In this document: positions 12,407 through 23,208 of the stretch, one piece after another | Numbering within the stretch: the first letter of the stretch is position 1 | Layout: each line of letters starts with the position of its first letter | Assembly: GCA_037501455.1 (NCBI GenBank) | Contig: CM074856.1 | Span: forward strand, 22,031,001-22,095,000 | DNA: 64,000 nt | Source: Lantana camara | Taxonomy: Eukaryota; Streptophyta; Magnoliopsida; Lamiales; Verbenaceae | Reading direction: 5' to 3' | Program-made: the position numbers and the translations under genes | The notes under the pieces: model-generated | Told to the model about the DNA's origin: nothing | The model's database searches: none | What the model saw: the letters and a program-made list of their open reading frames with translations, nothing else

Positions 12407-14304
12407 TGTTAGGAATAGTGCCCTAGAAAGCCGATTGTATATCCGCTTTGTGATTTTCCTTATTGTAATCACAGACAATCTTTGAATGAAATAACGAATT
12501 GAGGCAACACTTCTTTATATGCTCTTGTTTGGTATGCGTTTACTTTATCTGTGCATGTATGAGAACTCCTCTAATCCTGATGACTTTAGGACTCTACCAT
12601 TTAGGTGAAATGGTTCATGAAACGAGCCCTATATCACATAAGTCATGATTAGTAAAATACTCCAAGCCGATGAGTCCTACAGACAGTGGGAGTGTCAACC
12701 TGACTCCTCTAAGGCTTGCTTGTGGGATCATGCCCTTAAGAAGGACCACCTTGTTTCATGTAGGTGCAAAGTGTATAGTTGATACGTGCGTGATACATGA
12801 GGGTGCTTACTTTAATAGGTAAGTTCAATGAGGTGCCCCGTGTGAGAACATTCCTAAATGGGAAAGGAAGTTTCTATTTCAGGAAATAGAAACTTCCAGA
12901 TTAGGAAATATCTCACGAGTCATTGATGTGATTAATTGATCCTTAGACTTGAGGTTCCTTGTCACTTTATGAGTTAACTCTGTAGTCTTAGTTATAAGCT
13001 TTAAAGGGTGTAGCCTTAGATAACTGATTCAAGGCTTATGCTGGGGTTGCACAAGTGATTCATGAAAGTGAATGAGAATCAAGAAAGGACCTACACTTGT
13101 ATTTGCAAGGTGATCTCTTATTGTGTAAGTCATTCATATGCCATATGGAGTCCTTGGCCAAGGCAGTAGATCAAGACATCAAGAAAAGGGTTTCTTGGAT
13201 TGAGATCAACTGGATATGAAATGCACTTAGCTTTAAGACCGGATTATTAGGGTTCTGATTATTCCCTTACCCTAGATCTTGGTTGAGAGATAGTAAGTAG
13301 GAGGATTGTATCTCACATTAATCAATGACTTAAAGGTTCTGTCGAATCCGAACATTCCAATTCAGCTAGGGGTTAAACACCTGTTGCTAGACTATGGTCG
13401 TTTAATCTGTAGACTGATTAATTAATTAGTGAATTAATTAATTAGGGTCACTGCTAATTGAATTGAGAACCTAAAGGGTCACACACAACAACTTGGTTAC
13501 ATGAGTTGAGGCTTTAAAATGATTAAACGAGTTAATCGGGCCAAAGGGTTCCACATGTGTGAAATCACATGTGCGTGAATAATTATTTGGTGATTAAATA
13601 ATTAATTTGTTAATTATTTAATAGGCTTTGGTTTAATTTTGAATTAAAAAGAAAGTCTTATTTTGGAGAAAAATAATCTAGTTAATTAATTATGAATTAA
13701 TTAATTAGATAAAAATAAGTTATTTATTTTAAATAAATAAAGTATAAAATTATCCAAAAATAGTTTGGATATTTTTAGCTCTCTTAAAGTTGATTTGAAT
13801 TAGAATTCAAAGTAAAAGTTGGAAAATACTTGATGATCAAGTAATAGGAGAGAGAGGGACCAAATCCTTGCCCAACAAGGATTGGGTTCGGCGTCCCTCT
13901 CCCTTATCTATAGATAGGGGAGCTCAAGCTCCCCTTTAGAGCTAATTGGCAATTCTTTGGGTTCATGTGTTGAACACCTTCCTTTCTCCAAGATCAAATA
14001 AACCCTAGGTTAAGCCTAAACACTAACTAGAGAACTAGCATCCTTACTAGTTAGATTGTGATCAAGTTGGTGGACTATCTCTAGAGAGCTTCAAGTTAGA
14101 AGTTTGAAGATTCGAGCTTTACCAAGGAGAAGGGATCAAGCCGCGAGAAGAGCGTTCTTGGGTAGCTTGAAACGCTTCAAGAAAGAATAAAAGAAAAGTA
14201 AGTTTTCTAACTCTACGAATTTGGATACACGATTGTGAGTCCAAGATCCTTTTGTTGGAATTTTTTTTTAAATTCCGCTGCTTTCTGATTCGTGTTTTCC
14301 AACA
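12407..14304 (+). repeat. 5' LTR of the 10-kb Copia element
   Basis: It begins TGTTAGGAATAGTG and ends TTTTCCAACA, 1898 bp. Compared with the 3' LTR it lacks the ACACGTGT-rich segment: only CATGTG remains around 13553-13573, as expected from CG-to-TG decay plus a short deletion. It has an additional TAATTAATTATG-type insertion near 13683. Confidence 0.95.
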
Positions 14305-14306
14305 AG

Positions 14307-14319
14307 TGGTATCAGAGCC
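14307..14319 (+). other. Primer-binding site of the 10-kb Copia element
   Basis: TGGTATCAGAGCC lies two bases after the LTR end and is complementary to the 3' end of initiator methionine tRNA. Confidence 0.95.
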
Positions 14320-16545
14320 ACCTCGTTAATCGTGTTTCTGATTCGTCTCAATTATTCTGAATTTGGTAGAAATTCTTAGGCTTAGACGCGAATTAGGTAT
14401 TCATGAGTTCTTTTAGAAAGCCTGAAATACGAAACTATAACTTTTCCTGAATTTCTAAAACTGTTTTCTCAAATCGTGTTTTTGAAAATTGTTTTAGTTG
14501 AAATTTATCTAAATCGAATTTTAATTGAAACGGGTTTTGGAGAAACTTAAAAAAAATACGAAACGAACACGAAATAGGACGAGCCTAGGCGTGCTAGCAA
14601 GCCGCCACCGCCCAGCCCTCCCGCCCGCGCCTAGGCGCGCCCGCTCGCCTGTCCCGCAACCGCGCGGGACAGCCGCCCGCACCGTCCCGCAACAAAGAGG
14701 GACGCCCTGGCCGAGACCGCCCGCCATCGGGCGGGCAATGCTTCGTGCGACAAGCGCGCGCACGCGGGCGGCAATTGCCACACGCTGTGCGCACAACTGG
14801 CGCGCGCGGCGATGCCCTCCCTTGGGCGGGTGGTTTCGGGCCAATCTTCGTGTTTCGTGTTTCGCGTTTTCGGTCCGTGAAAACCCCGATTTAATTTTAT
14901 TTTAATTTTATCTTTTAAAATCAGTTTTGCTAAAATAAAATTATTTTAAAAATTTTGATTAAATTGGGATTTTTGAGAAATTAAAGCGATTTGGATTTTG
15001 GGAAAATTATGAACTTTATTTTCTGAAAATAATGAAAGAATAAAATTATTAATTTTGGAAATTAATTGGAATTTTATTGGTTTATTGTTTTTCGGGTTTT
15101 ATTGAAAAGGCTCTTGAACAAGAATTGCATCTAAGTCGTGTTTTAAGTCATTAGGACTTGAAACGAGAATTTTAATTTATTGGCTAAATTTAAATTCTCG
15201 GAAGAGCATGTTAGGTGATCATGGGTTTAGACTTATGTATTATTTTAATTTATGCACATGGATGGTTTAAATTGGGGTTGGAGCCCTATAGTTGCGTTTT
15301 TCAATTGAGGTTGGAGCCTCACTTATGTGCGTACTGTTATGTGATTTATTTTGTGGCTTTCCATATTACTGTTTTTTAGGCCGGGGTATGCCCCGTGTAA
15401 TTGTCTAAGGCCGATATGAAGATTGAGCCTTATTACTTTATGTCTTTTTCCTTTTATTGTAATTTGAGAGTAGAGATAGGTGGTGAGGTTTTATTTTCAT
15501 TTTGGAGACAATGCACCCATGGAGTAAGATGGACCACATTCAAATAACAAGGAGGCCATAAGTGAAGACCCCTCAAAATGTTAGGGAGGGGAATCTCAAT
15601 TGTAAAAATGTAATAGAGATAGGGCTCGTATTTTGTTACCGCTTTCCCTTATGTGATTTAAACTGTTTATGTGGCATGTATGTTAGAACTTGTGATTGTG
15701 GAGTGGCTCCCACATATCAAGCATAAGATAGGTAGAACCCATGATCATTACATGTTAGTATCATGCTAGGACATGTTATCTGTTTATGTGCTTGTTTGAA
15801 ATGCATTGAAGTGTACTTGCATTAATCAAGACTAATAAAATTGGATAACATATATGTTGGTGAGGTCGAACCGGACAACTCTCCGGTTGATTCGAAAATT
15901 CCCATTAAATATTAAGCTAATTTCGAATAAATAGGTATTTAATTTGAGATGCAAATTTTGAATTAAATTCCTAGCATTCCATCAATAGGTTTTAAGTTTA
16001 GTAAGTGAAACTAGTTATTGTCCGCGAGTCGTGGGATAGCTAGTGGAGCTTATTAGTTCTTAGTTACCTAATTGATCATTTTAAATGATCAATATTTCAT
16101 GGCCAATTTTAGCAAAGGCGATGTCCGCGAGTCGTGGGTTGTTCGAACTAAGTTTTGATCATGATCTTATGATTGATGGGTCTAGCTTAACGCCTAAGTA
16201 AATATGGATGTCGCACGAGTCGTGGGTCCATATTGAAAGATAGGTGATGCAAAAATAATTACTAAGAGTTCTAAAGGTGTTAGAATTGGTAAGTTGTACC
16301 TACCTAGGGTTCTTACTTAGAATGTCCGCCAGTCGTGGGTTCGAGGTAAAATGCCTAGGATCTTAGTACCCATTGGGAAACGTGTTCCTCTTAGATCTTT
16401 GGGAATTATAGATCTTTGAAAAACAGTGGGAGCTACATTAGATTAAAGACCTTATCTTTTGCATATCGTTATAATTCAGCATGCTCACTAGTTCTCTGTT
16501 TTACCATTTAGGTCGTAGATTCTGTGATTCTCTACGTGTTTTGAA
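14320..16545 (+). other. Copia 5' leader with a GC-rich island and repeated motif
   Basis: The 2.2-kb leader separates the PBS from gag. At about 14580-14860 it becomes extremely GC-rich (runs such as GCCGCCACCGCCC and CGCGCGCGGCG), in sharp contrast to the surrounding AT-rich sequence. Open frames there on both strands are Arg/Pro/Ala-rich and look like by-products of composition. Four copies of a TGTCCGCGAGTCGTGGG-type motif occur further on. The leader may carry packaging or translation signals, but nothing proves it. Confidence 0.7.
16019..16339 (+). repeat. Four dispersed copies of a TGTCCGCGAGTCGTGGG motif
   Basis: Copies are at 16019-16035, 16122-16138, 16209-16226 (TGTCGCACGAGTCGTGGG) and 16323-16339 (TGTCCGCCAGTCGTGGG). 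Spacing is about 103, 87 and 114 bp. The sequence between copies is largely unrelated. All lie within 530 bp upstream of the gag ATG. Confidence 0.9.
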
Positions 16546-17832
16546 ATGACAACCAAAAACCCTCTTGTATCGATCCTAGAGTCAAACAAGTTGACTGGTC
16601 CCAACTATTCTGATTGGCTGAGGAATCTAAAAATCATTTTAGATTCTGAGAAGAGAACTTATGTTCTCTTCGAAGGGGAGTCTAGTCCCGAAGGGAAGGC
16701 TCCCACTCGGGCCGAGCGGGACGCCATTCAGAAGTGGAAGGATGATAATCTCCAAGCCCGTTGCCTTATGTTGGCTAACATGTCTCCGGACTTGCAAAGG
16801 CAACATGAGGCCATGGAATTCGCTTGGGAGATTTACGACCACTTAGAACAACTTTACCGCCCTCATGAACGTGTTACAAGGTATAACACTTCAAAGGAAT
16901 TGTTCCACTTGAGAATGAGGGAAGGTTCAAGTGTCCATGAATATGGACTCAAGTTTGTTGCCCTTACTGAGAAACTTGCCTCCATGGACATGCCACTGAA
17001 AGATGAGCTTTCAGTGGATTTGTTGCTAGCTTCGCTCCCACCATCATTCAACCCATTTGTCCTTAACTTCAACATGAATCATGCTGGTGCTACTGTACCT
17101 GAGCTGATTAGTCAGCTTGTGACTGCTGAAAGCACGATCAAGAAGGACAATAAGGTTTTGATGGTGAATGCTCCATCTTCCTCTTCTGGGCCTTCTAAAG
17201 GTAAGGGCAAGAAAGCCCAAAAGAAGAAGAAGAAACCCCTTAGGCCCACTGGTGGCATTTCGAAGGGAAAGGCCCAAAAGAAGAAGCGTGATCAGAAAGA
17301 GGATGTTTGCTTCCATTGTGGCAAAGCGGGACATTGGAGGAGAAACTGCCCAGAGTACAAGGCTACTCTAAAGAAAGGTATCTTTCTCGTTGAGATAAAT
17401 CTTTCTATTAATTCTAGTTCTTGGGTACTTGATACCGGTTGTGGAACTCATATCTGTAATGATGTACAGATGCTAAGTGAAGTCCAACAACTCAAAGAAG
17501 GAGAATGTGTCTTGAAGATCGGCGATGGCTCAAACGTTGAAGCTCGAGCTTTAGGCACAATTAGATTAGATTTAGGTAGTTTTGAGTTAGTCTTAAATAA
17601 AGTCCTTTATGTACCGAGCATTATTCATAATATAATTTCAGTTCCAATATTAGATTGTGAAGGTTATGAAACTTATATTAAGAATGGTAAATACTTTATC
17701 AAACGGAACAACTCTTCCGTTCACATCGGTACTCTAAGTAATGGACTTTATCTAGCTCAGAATATCAATATCATGAATATACAACGACAAACGAAGCGTA
17801 AGAGAGATGACAAAGTTTTAGCTCCCTTATGA
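16546..17832 (+). pseudogene. Copia gag and protease, 428 codons to a nonsense codon
   Basis: The ATG at 16546 opens a gag with a UBN2-type core (LTGPNYSDWLRNL) and a basic KKKK-rich linker. A CCHC zinc knuckle CFHCGKAGHWRRNC is at 17308-17349. The protease active site reads VLDTGCGTH (D-T-G intact). The frame ends at TGA 17830-17832, where related elements have the tryptophan of the integrase WHARLGH motif, so this is probably a TGG-to-TGA nonsense change. The same frame continues into integrase. Confidence 0.92.
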
Positions 17833-18771
17833 CACGCTAGATTAGGACACATTTCCAAGAACAGAATTAGCAAGATAAAAACTTTAGGATCATTCTCTGA
17901 AAATGATCTTAAGGAGTTAACTTCTTGCGAATCCTATCTCAAAGGAAAAATGTCCAAAGTCCCTTTTAAAGGAACTGTGGAACGTGCCATTAAGGTTTTG
18001 GATTTGATCCATACTGATGTTTGTGGACCGCTTAGTGTAAGCACAAGAAACAATCATCAGTATTTCATAACCTTTACTGATTACTTCAGTCGGTATAGTT
18101 ATGTATACTTGATGAAGTATAAATCTGAAGCTTTTGAGAAATTCTTAGAATTTCAAAAGGAGGTTGAGAACCAAACTGGTCACAAGATCAAAGCACTTCG
18201 ATCTGATCGAGGAGGCGAGTATCTTAGTGAAGAATTCCTTAATCATCTCAAAGATAATGGGATTGTCTCTCAGTGGACTCCTCCGGGAACTCCTCAGCTT
18301 AATGGAGTTTCTGAGAGAATAAATCGAACCTTACTTGATATGGTTCGTTCCATGATGAGTTTCACTGACTTACCACCTTCTTTCTGGGGTTATGCCCTAG
18401 AAAGTGCAGCAAAGATTTTGAATCTAGTTCCCTCTAAGTCAGTCCCTAAAACGCCCTATGAAATGTGGCATGGTAAAATCCCTAGCTATTCTTACTTAAG
18501 AATTTGGGGTTGTCCTGCTTACGTGAAGAGGACAGTGGGAGATAAGTTAGAATCTCGTTCTAATTTATGCTACTTTGTAGGTTATCCTAAGGAATCCATA
18601 GGATACTACTTCTATGATCAATCTGAGCAAAAGGTGTTTGTTTCCAGAAATGCCACTTTTCTTGAGGAACCGTTCCTTAAAGAAAAGAAAGGCAAGATCA
18701 TAGAATTAGAAGAAGTACAAAGTGATCCCATACCACCCACTGAAGAAACGTACCCTTCTGATCAACCATAA
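17833..18771 (+). pseudogene. Copia integrase
   Basis: It continues in the gag frame after the TGA. The N-terminal zinc motif has its two histidines (HARLGH), but its second cysteine position reads Y (CESY). The DDE core is present: D in HTDVCGP, D in LRSDRGGEY, E in NGVSERINRT. The frame ends at TAA 18769-18771, another nonsense codon, since the same frame continues downstream. Confidence 0.9.
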
Positions 18772-20467
18772 CCAATCACGAATTTCGATACACATGAAAA
18801 TCCTCCTCTAAGGCGTTCTGAACGCACTCCTAGACAGCCGGAGAGATGGTATGGATTCTTCCATGAAATCTCTCAAAAGGATAATGATCCTTTAACATAT
18901 GAGGAGGCACTTTCAGATTCTGACTCTGAACAGTGGATAGAAGCCATGAAATCCGAAATGGACTCCATGAACTCCAACCAAGTTTGGACCTTGGTAGATT
19001 TGCCTGATGGGGTCAAACCCATAGGTTGCAAATGGATCTTTAAGAGAAAGCTTGGAGTTGATGGAAGCATTGCAGCCTACAAAGCAAGACTGGTTGCAAA
19101 AGGATTCACTCAAAGACCCGGCGTGGACTTTGATGAAACTTTTTTGCCAGTTGCAATGCAAAAGTCTATTCGGATCATGCTTGCCATTGCTGCGTATTAT
19201 GACTACGAGATATGGCAAATGGATGTGAAAACTGCCTTTCTCAATGGTGACATTGATAAAAGACATTTATATGGAGCAACCCATAGGTTTCACATTCAGT
19301 GGGAGTGAGCAAAAGGTTTGCAAACTCCAAAGATCAATCTATGGATTGAAACAGACTTCTAGGAATAGGAACATTCGATTTGATGAATCAGTCAAAGCGT
19401 TTGGCTTCATTCAAATTTTGAATGAATCCTGTGTGTATAGAAAGGAATTGGAGACCTCAGTGCAATTCTTAGTGCTTTATGTTGATGACATCCTTCTTAT
19501 TGGGAATTCGAAGGATGACATGAAAGTAACTAAGTTAAGGTTATCGAACCAATTCGAGATGAAAGATCTTGGTGATGCGTCCTATATCTTTGGAATTAAA
19601 ATCTATAGAGATAGATCTAGAAGGTTAATAGGACTATCACAGTCGATGTACATTGACAAAGTATTGAAGAGATTCAATATGGAGTCAGCAAAGGTTAAGA
19701 ACCTTCCTATGAGTGTAGGAACATATCTTTCAAAGAAGATGTGTCCTAAGACTAACCTTGAGAAGGAAAGAATGACTCATACACCTTATGCATCAGCAAT
19801 AGGTAGCATAATGTATGCAATGTTATGTACTCGACCGGATGTGGCTTATGCACTTAGTGTAACAAGTCGTTTCCAATCTGACCCTGGAGATGGTCACTGG
19901 GCTGCTGTGAAGAATATTCTTAAGTACTTGAAAAGTACTAAAGATTTATTCTTAGTTTACGGAGGTCAGAAAGATCTTACTGTCGAAGGATACTGCGATG
20001 CAAGCTTTGCATCTGACTTAGATGATTTTAAGTCAATGTCAGGATACATTTTCTGCCTAAACGGTGGAGCAGTGAGTTGGAAGAGTTCCAAGCAAACAAC
20101 CACTGCAGATTCGACCACTGAGGCCGAATACTTAGCTGCAAATGATGCAGCTAAGGAAGGTGTTTGGATTAGAAACTTCATTCAAGAGTTGAATGTTGTT
20201 CCTAGCATGAAAGACCCCATTACTGTGTTTTGTGACAACACTGGGGCGGTTGCTCAAGCAAGAGAACCAAGATCTCACCAACGGACCAAGCACATTATGA
20301 GGAAGTATCACCTAATCCGTGATATTATCAAAAGAGGAGATGTGCAAATTGAGAGGGTCACATCACCAGAGAACGTGGCAGATCCACTTACTAAACCCCT
20401 TAGTCGAGAAGCTTTCCAAGGTCATCTTCAGAAGATGGGACTTAGAGTAGCTTTAGAATGGCTTTGA
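18772..20467 (+). pseudogene. Copia reverse transcriptase and RNase H
   Basis: The RT starts in the integrase frame (WIFKRKLGVDGS, ARLVAKGFTQRPG, MDVKTAFLNG). A single extra A in the run at 19258-19261 shifts the frame. The rest is intact from 19262 to the stop at 20467, including the catalytic YVDD (19478-19489). The RNase H part has GYCDASFASD and TTEAEY. The gene order integrase before RT is diagnostic of Ty1/copia. Confidence 0.93.
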
Positions 20468-20468
20468 C

Positions 20469-20483
20469 GGGCAAGTGGGAGAT
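20469..20483 (+). other. Polypurine tract of the 10-kb Copia element
   Basis: GGGCAAGTGGGAGAT lies directly before the 3' LTR, in the position where plus-strand synthesis is primed. Confidence 0.85.
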
Positions 20484-22414
20484 TGTTAGGAATAGTGCCC
20501 TAGAAAGCCGATTGTATATCCGCTTTGTGCTTTTCCTTATTGTAATCACAGACAATCTTTGAATGAAATAACGAATTGAGGCAACAATTCTTTATATGCT
20601 CTTGTTTGGTATGTGTTTACTTTATTTGTGCATGTATGAGAACTCCCCTAATCCTGATGACTTTAGGACTCTACCATTTAGGTGAAATGGTTCACGAAAC
20701 GAGCCCTATATCACATAAGTCATGATTAGTAAAATACTCCAAGCCGATGAGTCCTACAGACAGTGGGAGTGTCAACCTGACTCCTCTAAAGCTTGCTTGT
20801 GGGATCATGCCCTTAAGAAGGACCACCTTGTTTCATGGAGGTGCAACGTGTATAGTTGATACGTGCGTGATACATGAGGGTGCTTACTTTAATAAGTAAG
20901 TTCACCGAGGTGCCCCGTGTGAGAACATTCCTAAATGGGAAAGGAAGTTTCTATTTCAGGAAATAGAAACTTCCAGATTAGGAAATATCTCACGAGTCAT
21001 TGATGTGATTAATTGATCCTTAGACTTGAGGTTCCTTGTCACTTTATGAGTTAACTCTGTAGTCTTAGGTATAAGCTTTAAAGGGTGTCCCCTTAGACAA
21101 CTGATTCAAGGCTTATGCTGGGGCTGCACAAGTGATTCATGAAAGTGAATGAGAATCAAGAAAGGACCTACACTTGCATTTGCAAGGTGATCTCTTATTG
21201 TGTAAGTCCTTCATATGCCATATAGAGTCCTTGGCCAAGGCAATAGATTAAGACATCAAGAAAAGGGTTTCTTGGATTGAGATCAAATGGATATGAAATG
21301 CACTTAGCTTTAAGACCGGATTATTAGGGTTCTGATTATTCCCTTACCCTAGATCTTGGTTGAGAGATAGTAAGTAGGAGGATTGTATCTCACATTAATC
21401 AATGACTTAAAGGTTCTGTCAAATCCAAACATTCCAATTCAGCTAGGGGCTAAACACCTGTTGCTAGACTATGGTCGTTTAATCTGTGGACTGATTAATT
21501 AATTAGTGAATTAATTAATTAGGGTCACTGCTAATTGAATTGAGAACCTAGAGGGTCACACACAACAACTTGGTTACATGAGTTGAGGCTTTAAAATGAT
21601 TAAACGAGTTAATCGGGGCCAAAGGGTTCCACACGTGTGAAATCACACGTGTGGGTCACGTGCGTGACACGTGTCCTTCATGGACACGTGTGCATCTGCG
21701 TGAATAATTATTTGGTGATTAAATAATTAATTTGTTAATTATTTAATAGACTTTGGTTTAATTTTGAATTAAAAAGAAAGTCTTATTTTGGAGAAAAATA
21801 ATCTAGTTAATTAATTAGATAAAAATAAGTTATTTATTTTAAATAAATAAAGTATAAAATTATCCAAAAATAGTTTGGATATTTTTATCTCTCTTAAAGT
21901 TGATTTGAATTAGAATTCAAAGTCAAAGTTGGAAAATACTTGATGATCAAGTAATAGGAGAGAGAGGGACCAAATCCTTGCCCAACAAGGATTGGGGTTC
22001 GGCGTCCCTCTCCCTTTATTATAAATAGGGGAGCTCGAGCTCCCCTTAGAGCTAATTGGCAATTCTTTTGGTTCATGTGTTGAACACCATCCTTTCTCCA
22101 AGATAAACGAAACCCTAGGTTAAGCCTGAACACTAACTAGAGAACTAGCATCCTTACTAGTTAGATTGTGATCAAGTTGGTGGACTATCTCTAGAGAGCT
22201 TCAAGTTAGAAGTTTGAAGATTCGAGCTTTACCAAGGAAAGGGGATCAAGCCGCGAGAAGAGCGTTCTTGGGTGGCTTGAAACGCTTCAAGAAAGAATAA
22301 AAGAAAAGTAAGTTTTCTAACTCTACGAATTTGGATACACGATTGTGAGTCCAAGATCCTTTTGTTGGAAATTTTTTTTAAATTCCGCTGCTTTCTGATT
22401 CATGTTTTCCAACA
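20484..22414 (+). repeat. 3' LTR of the 10-kb Copia element
   Basis: 1931 bp, TGTTAGG to CCAACA. It contains a G-box cluster at 21632-21690 that is absent from the 5' LTR. A TATAAATAGGGG element at about 22020-22030 is the likely core promoter. Confidence 0.95.
21632..21691 (+). promoter_or_regulatory. Cluster of five CACGTG G-boxes with a perfect hairpin
   Basis: CACGTG occurs at 21632, 21646, 21657, 21668 and 21685. The last two form the arms of a perfect inverted repeat, ACACGTGTCC, TTCAT loop, GGACACGTGT (21667-21691). G-boxes bind bZIP and bHLH factors (ABA and light responses) in plants. Its presence in LTR U3, upstream of the TATA, suggests an enhancer. Confidence 0.85.
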
Positions 22415-22419
22415 ACATT

Positions 22420-23069
22420 TCCCAGAATGGATATCTAACGTGGTGCTCGTGCCGAAACCAGGCGGAAAGTGAAAGGAGTGCATCGATTTCAGAGATCTAA
22501 ACAAAACATGTCCGAAAGATCACTATCCTTTACCTCGATAGGCCAGTTGGTGGACGCAACAGCTGGTTGTGAAATACTAAGCATGATGGACATACCCAGG
22601 GTTACCACGAGAGACCACTGACCGAGGAGGATCGTAAGAAAGTAAGTTTTATTACATCATTCGGAACATATTATTATTTTGTTGTGCCATTTGGATTAAA
22701 GAATGTAGGAGCCACATATCAACGAATGATGGATAAAATGTTCAAAGCACAAATTGGAAGAAACATGGAGATATATGTCGATGGCATGTTGACAAAAGCA
22801 AGCGGACCAGCTAGCATACTACGGATTTGCAAGAAACATTTACAACACTAAGACATTATAAGTTCAAGTTAAATCCAGCAAAATGTGCCTTTGGAGTGCA
22901 GGGGGGAAAGTTCCTAGGATACTTGGTAACAAAAAAAGGGATAGAGGCTAATCCTGAAAAAGTTAAGGCAATTCAGGAGATGCAGTCGCCACGAACTATA
23001 AAGGAAGTACAGGTATTAGCAGGAAAGCGTGCGGCTATTGTTCACTTTTTACCTAAATCAGTTGAAAAA
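22420..23069 (+). pseudogene. Ty3/gypsy RT, C-terminal part
   Basis: After the ACATT duplication the Ty3 pol resumes with FPEWISNVVLVPKPGGK, then DFRDLNKTCPKDHYPLPR. The catalytic box is degraded to YVDG (usual YVDD). The frame at 22827-23060 gives the RT thumb and connection (KLNPAKCAFGVQGGKFLGYLV). Several stops are present. It is cut at 23074 by a long LTR. Confidence 0.85.
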
Positions 23070-23208
23070 GGAAGTGTAACATCCCGCTCCTCTGAAGCAC
23101 GACTTGATGAAGATCATGGGTAAGTCCTTCCACTTGAATGTTTAATTTAAAATTATGTGACTTATATGATTGAATGTGAACTTAATTTAGCATGTTATTG
23201 TTGGGAAT

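Larger units (their letters stand above)
12407..22414 (+). mobile_element. Full-length Ty1/copia retrotransposon, 10.0 kb, TSD ACATT
   Basis: Two long LTRs (1898 and 1931 bp) flank a PBS, a 2.2-kb leader, gag, protease, integrase, RT and RNase H, with a polypurine tract at the end. The duplication ACATT lies at 12402-12406 and 22415-22419. The LTRs differ by roughly a few percent by eye plus two indels, so the insertion is younger than the TRIM. The pol carries two nonsense codons and one frameshift, so this copy is dead. Confidence 0.96.

Noticed and set aside
14525..14905. Open frame of 126 codons in the Copia leader
   Set aside because: It is Arg/Pro-rich and overlaps equally long frames on the other strand. 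It is explained by GC-rich composition.
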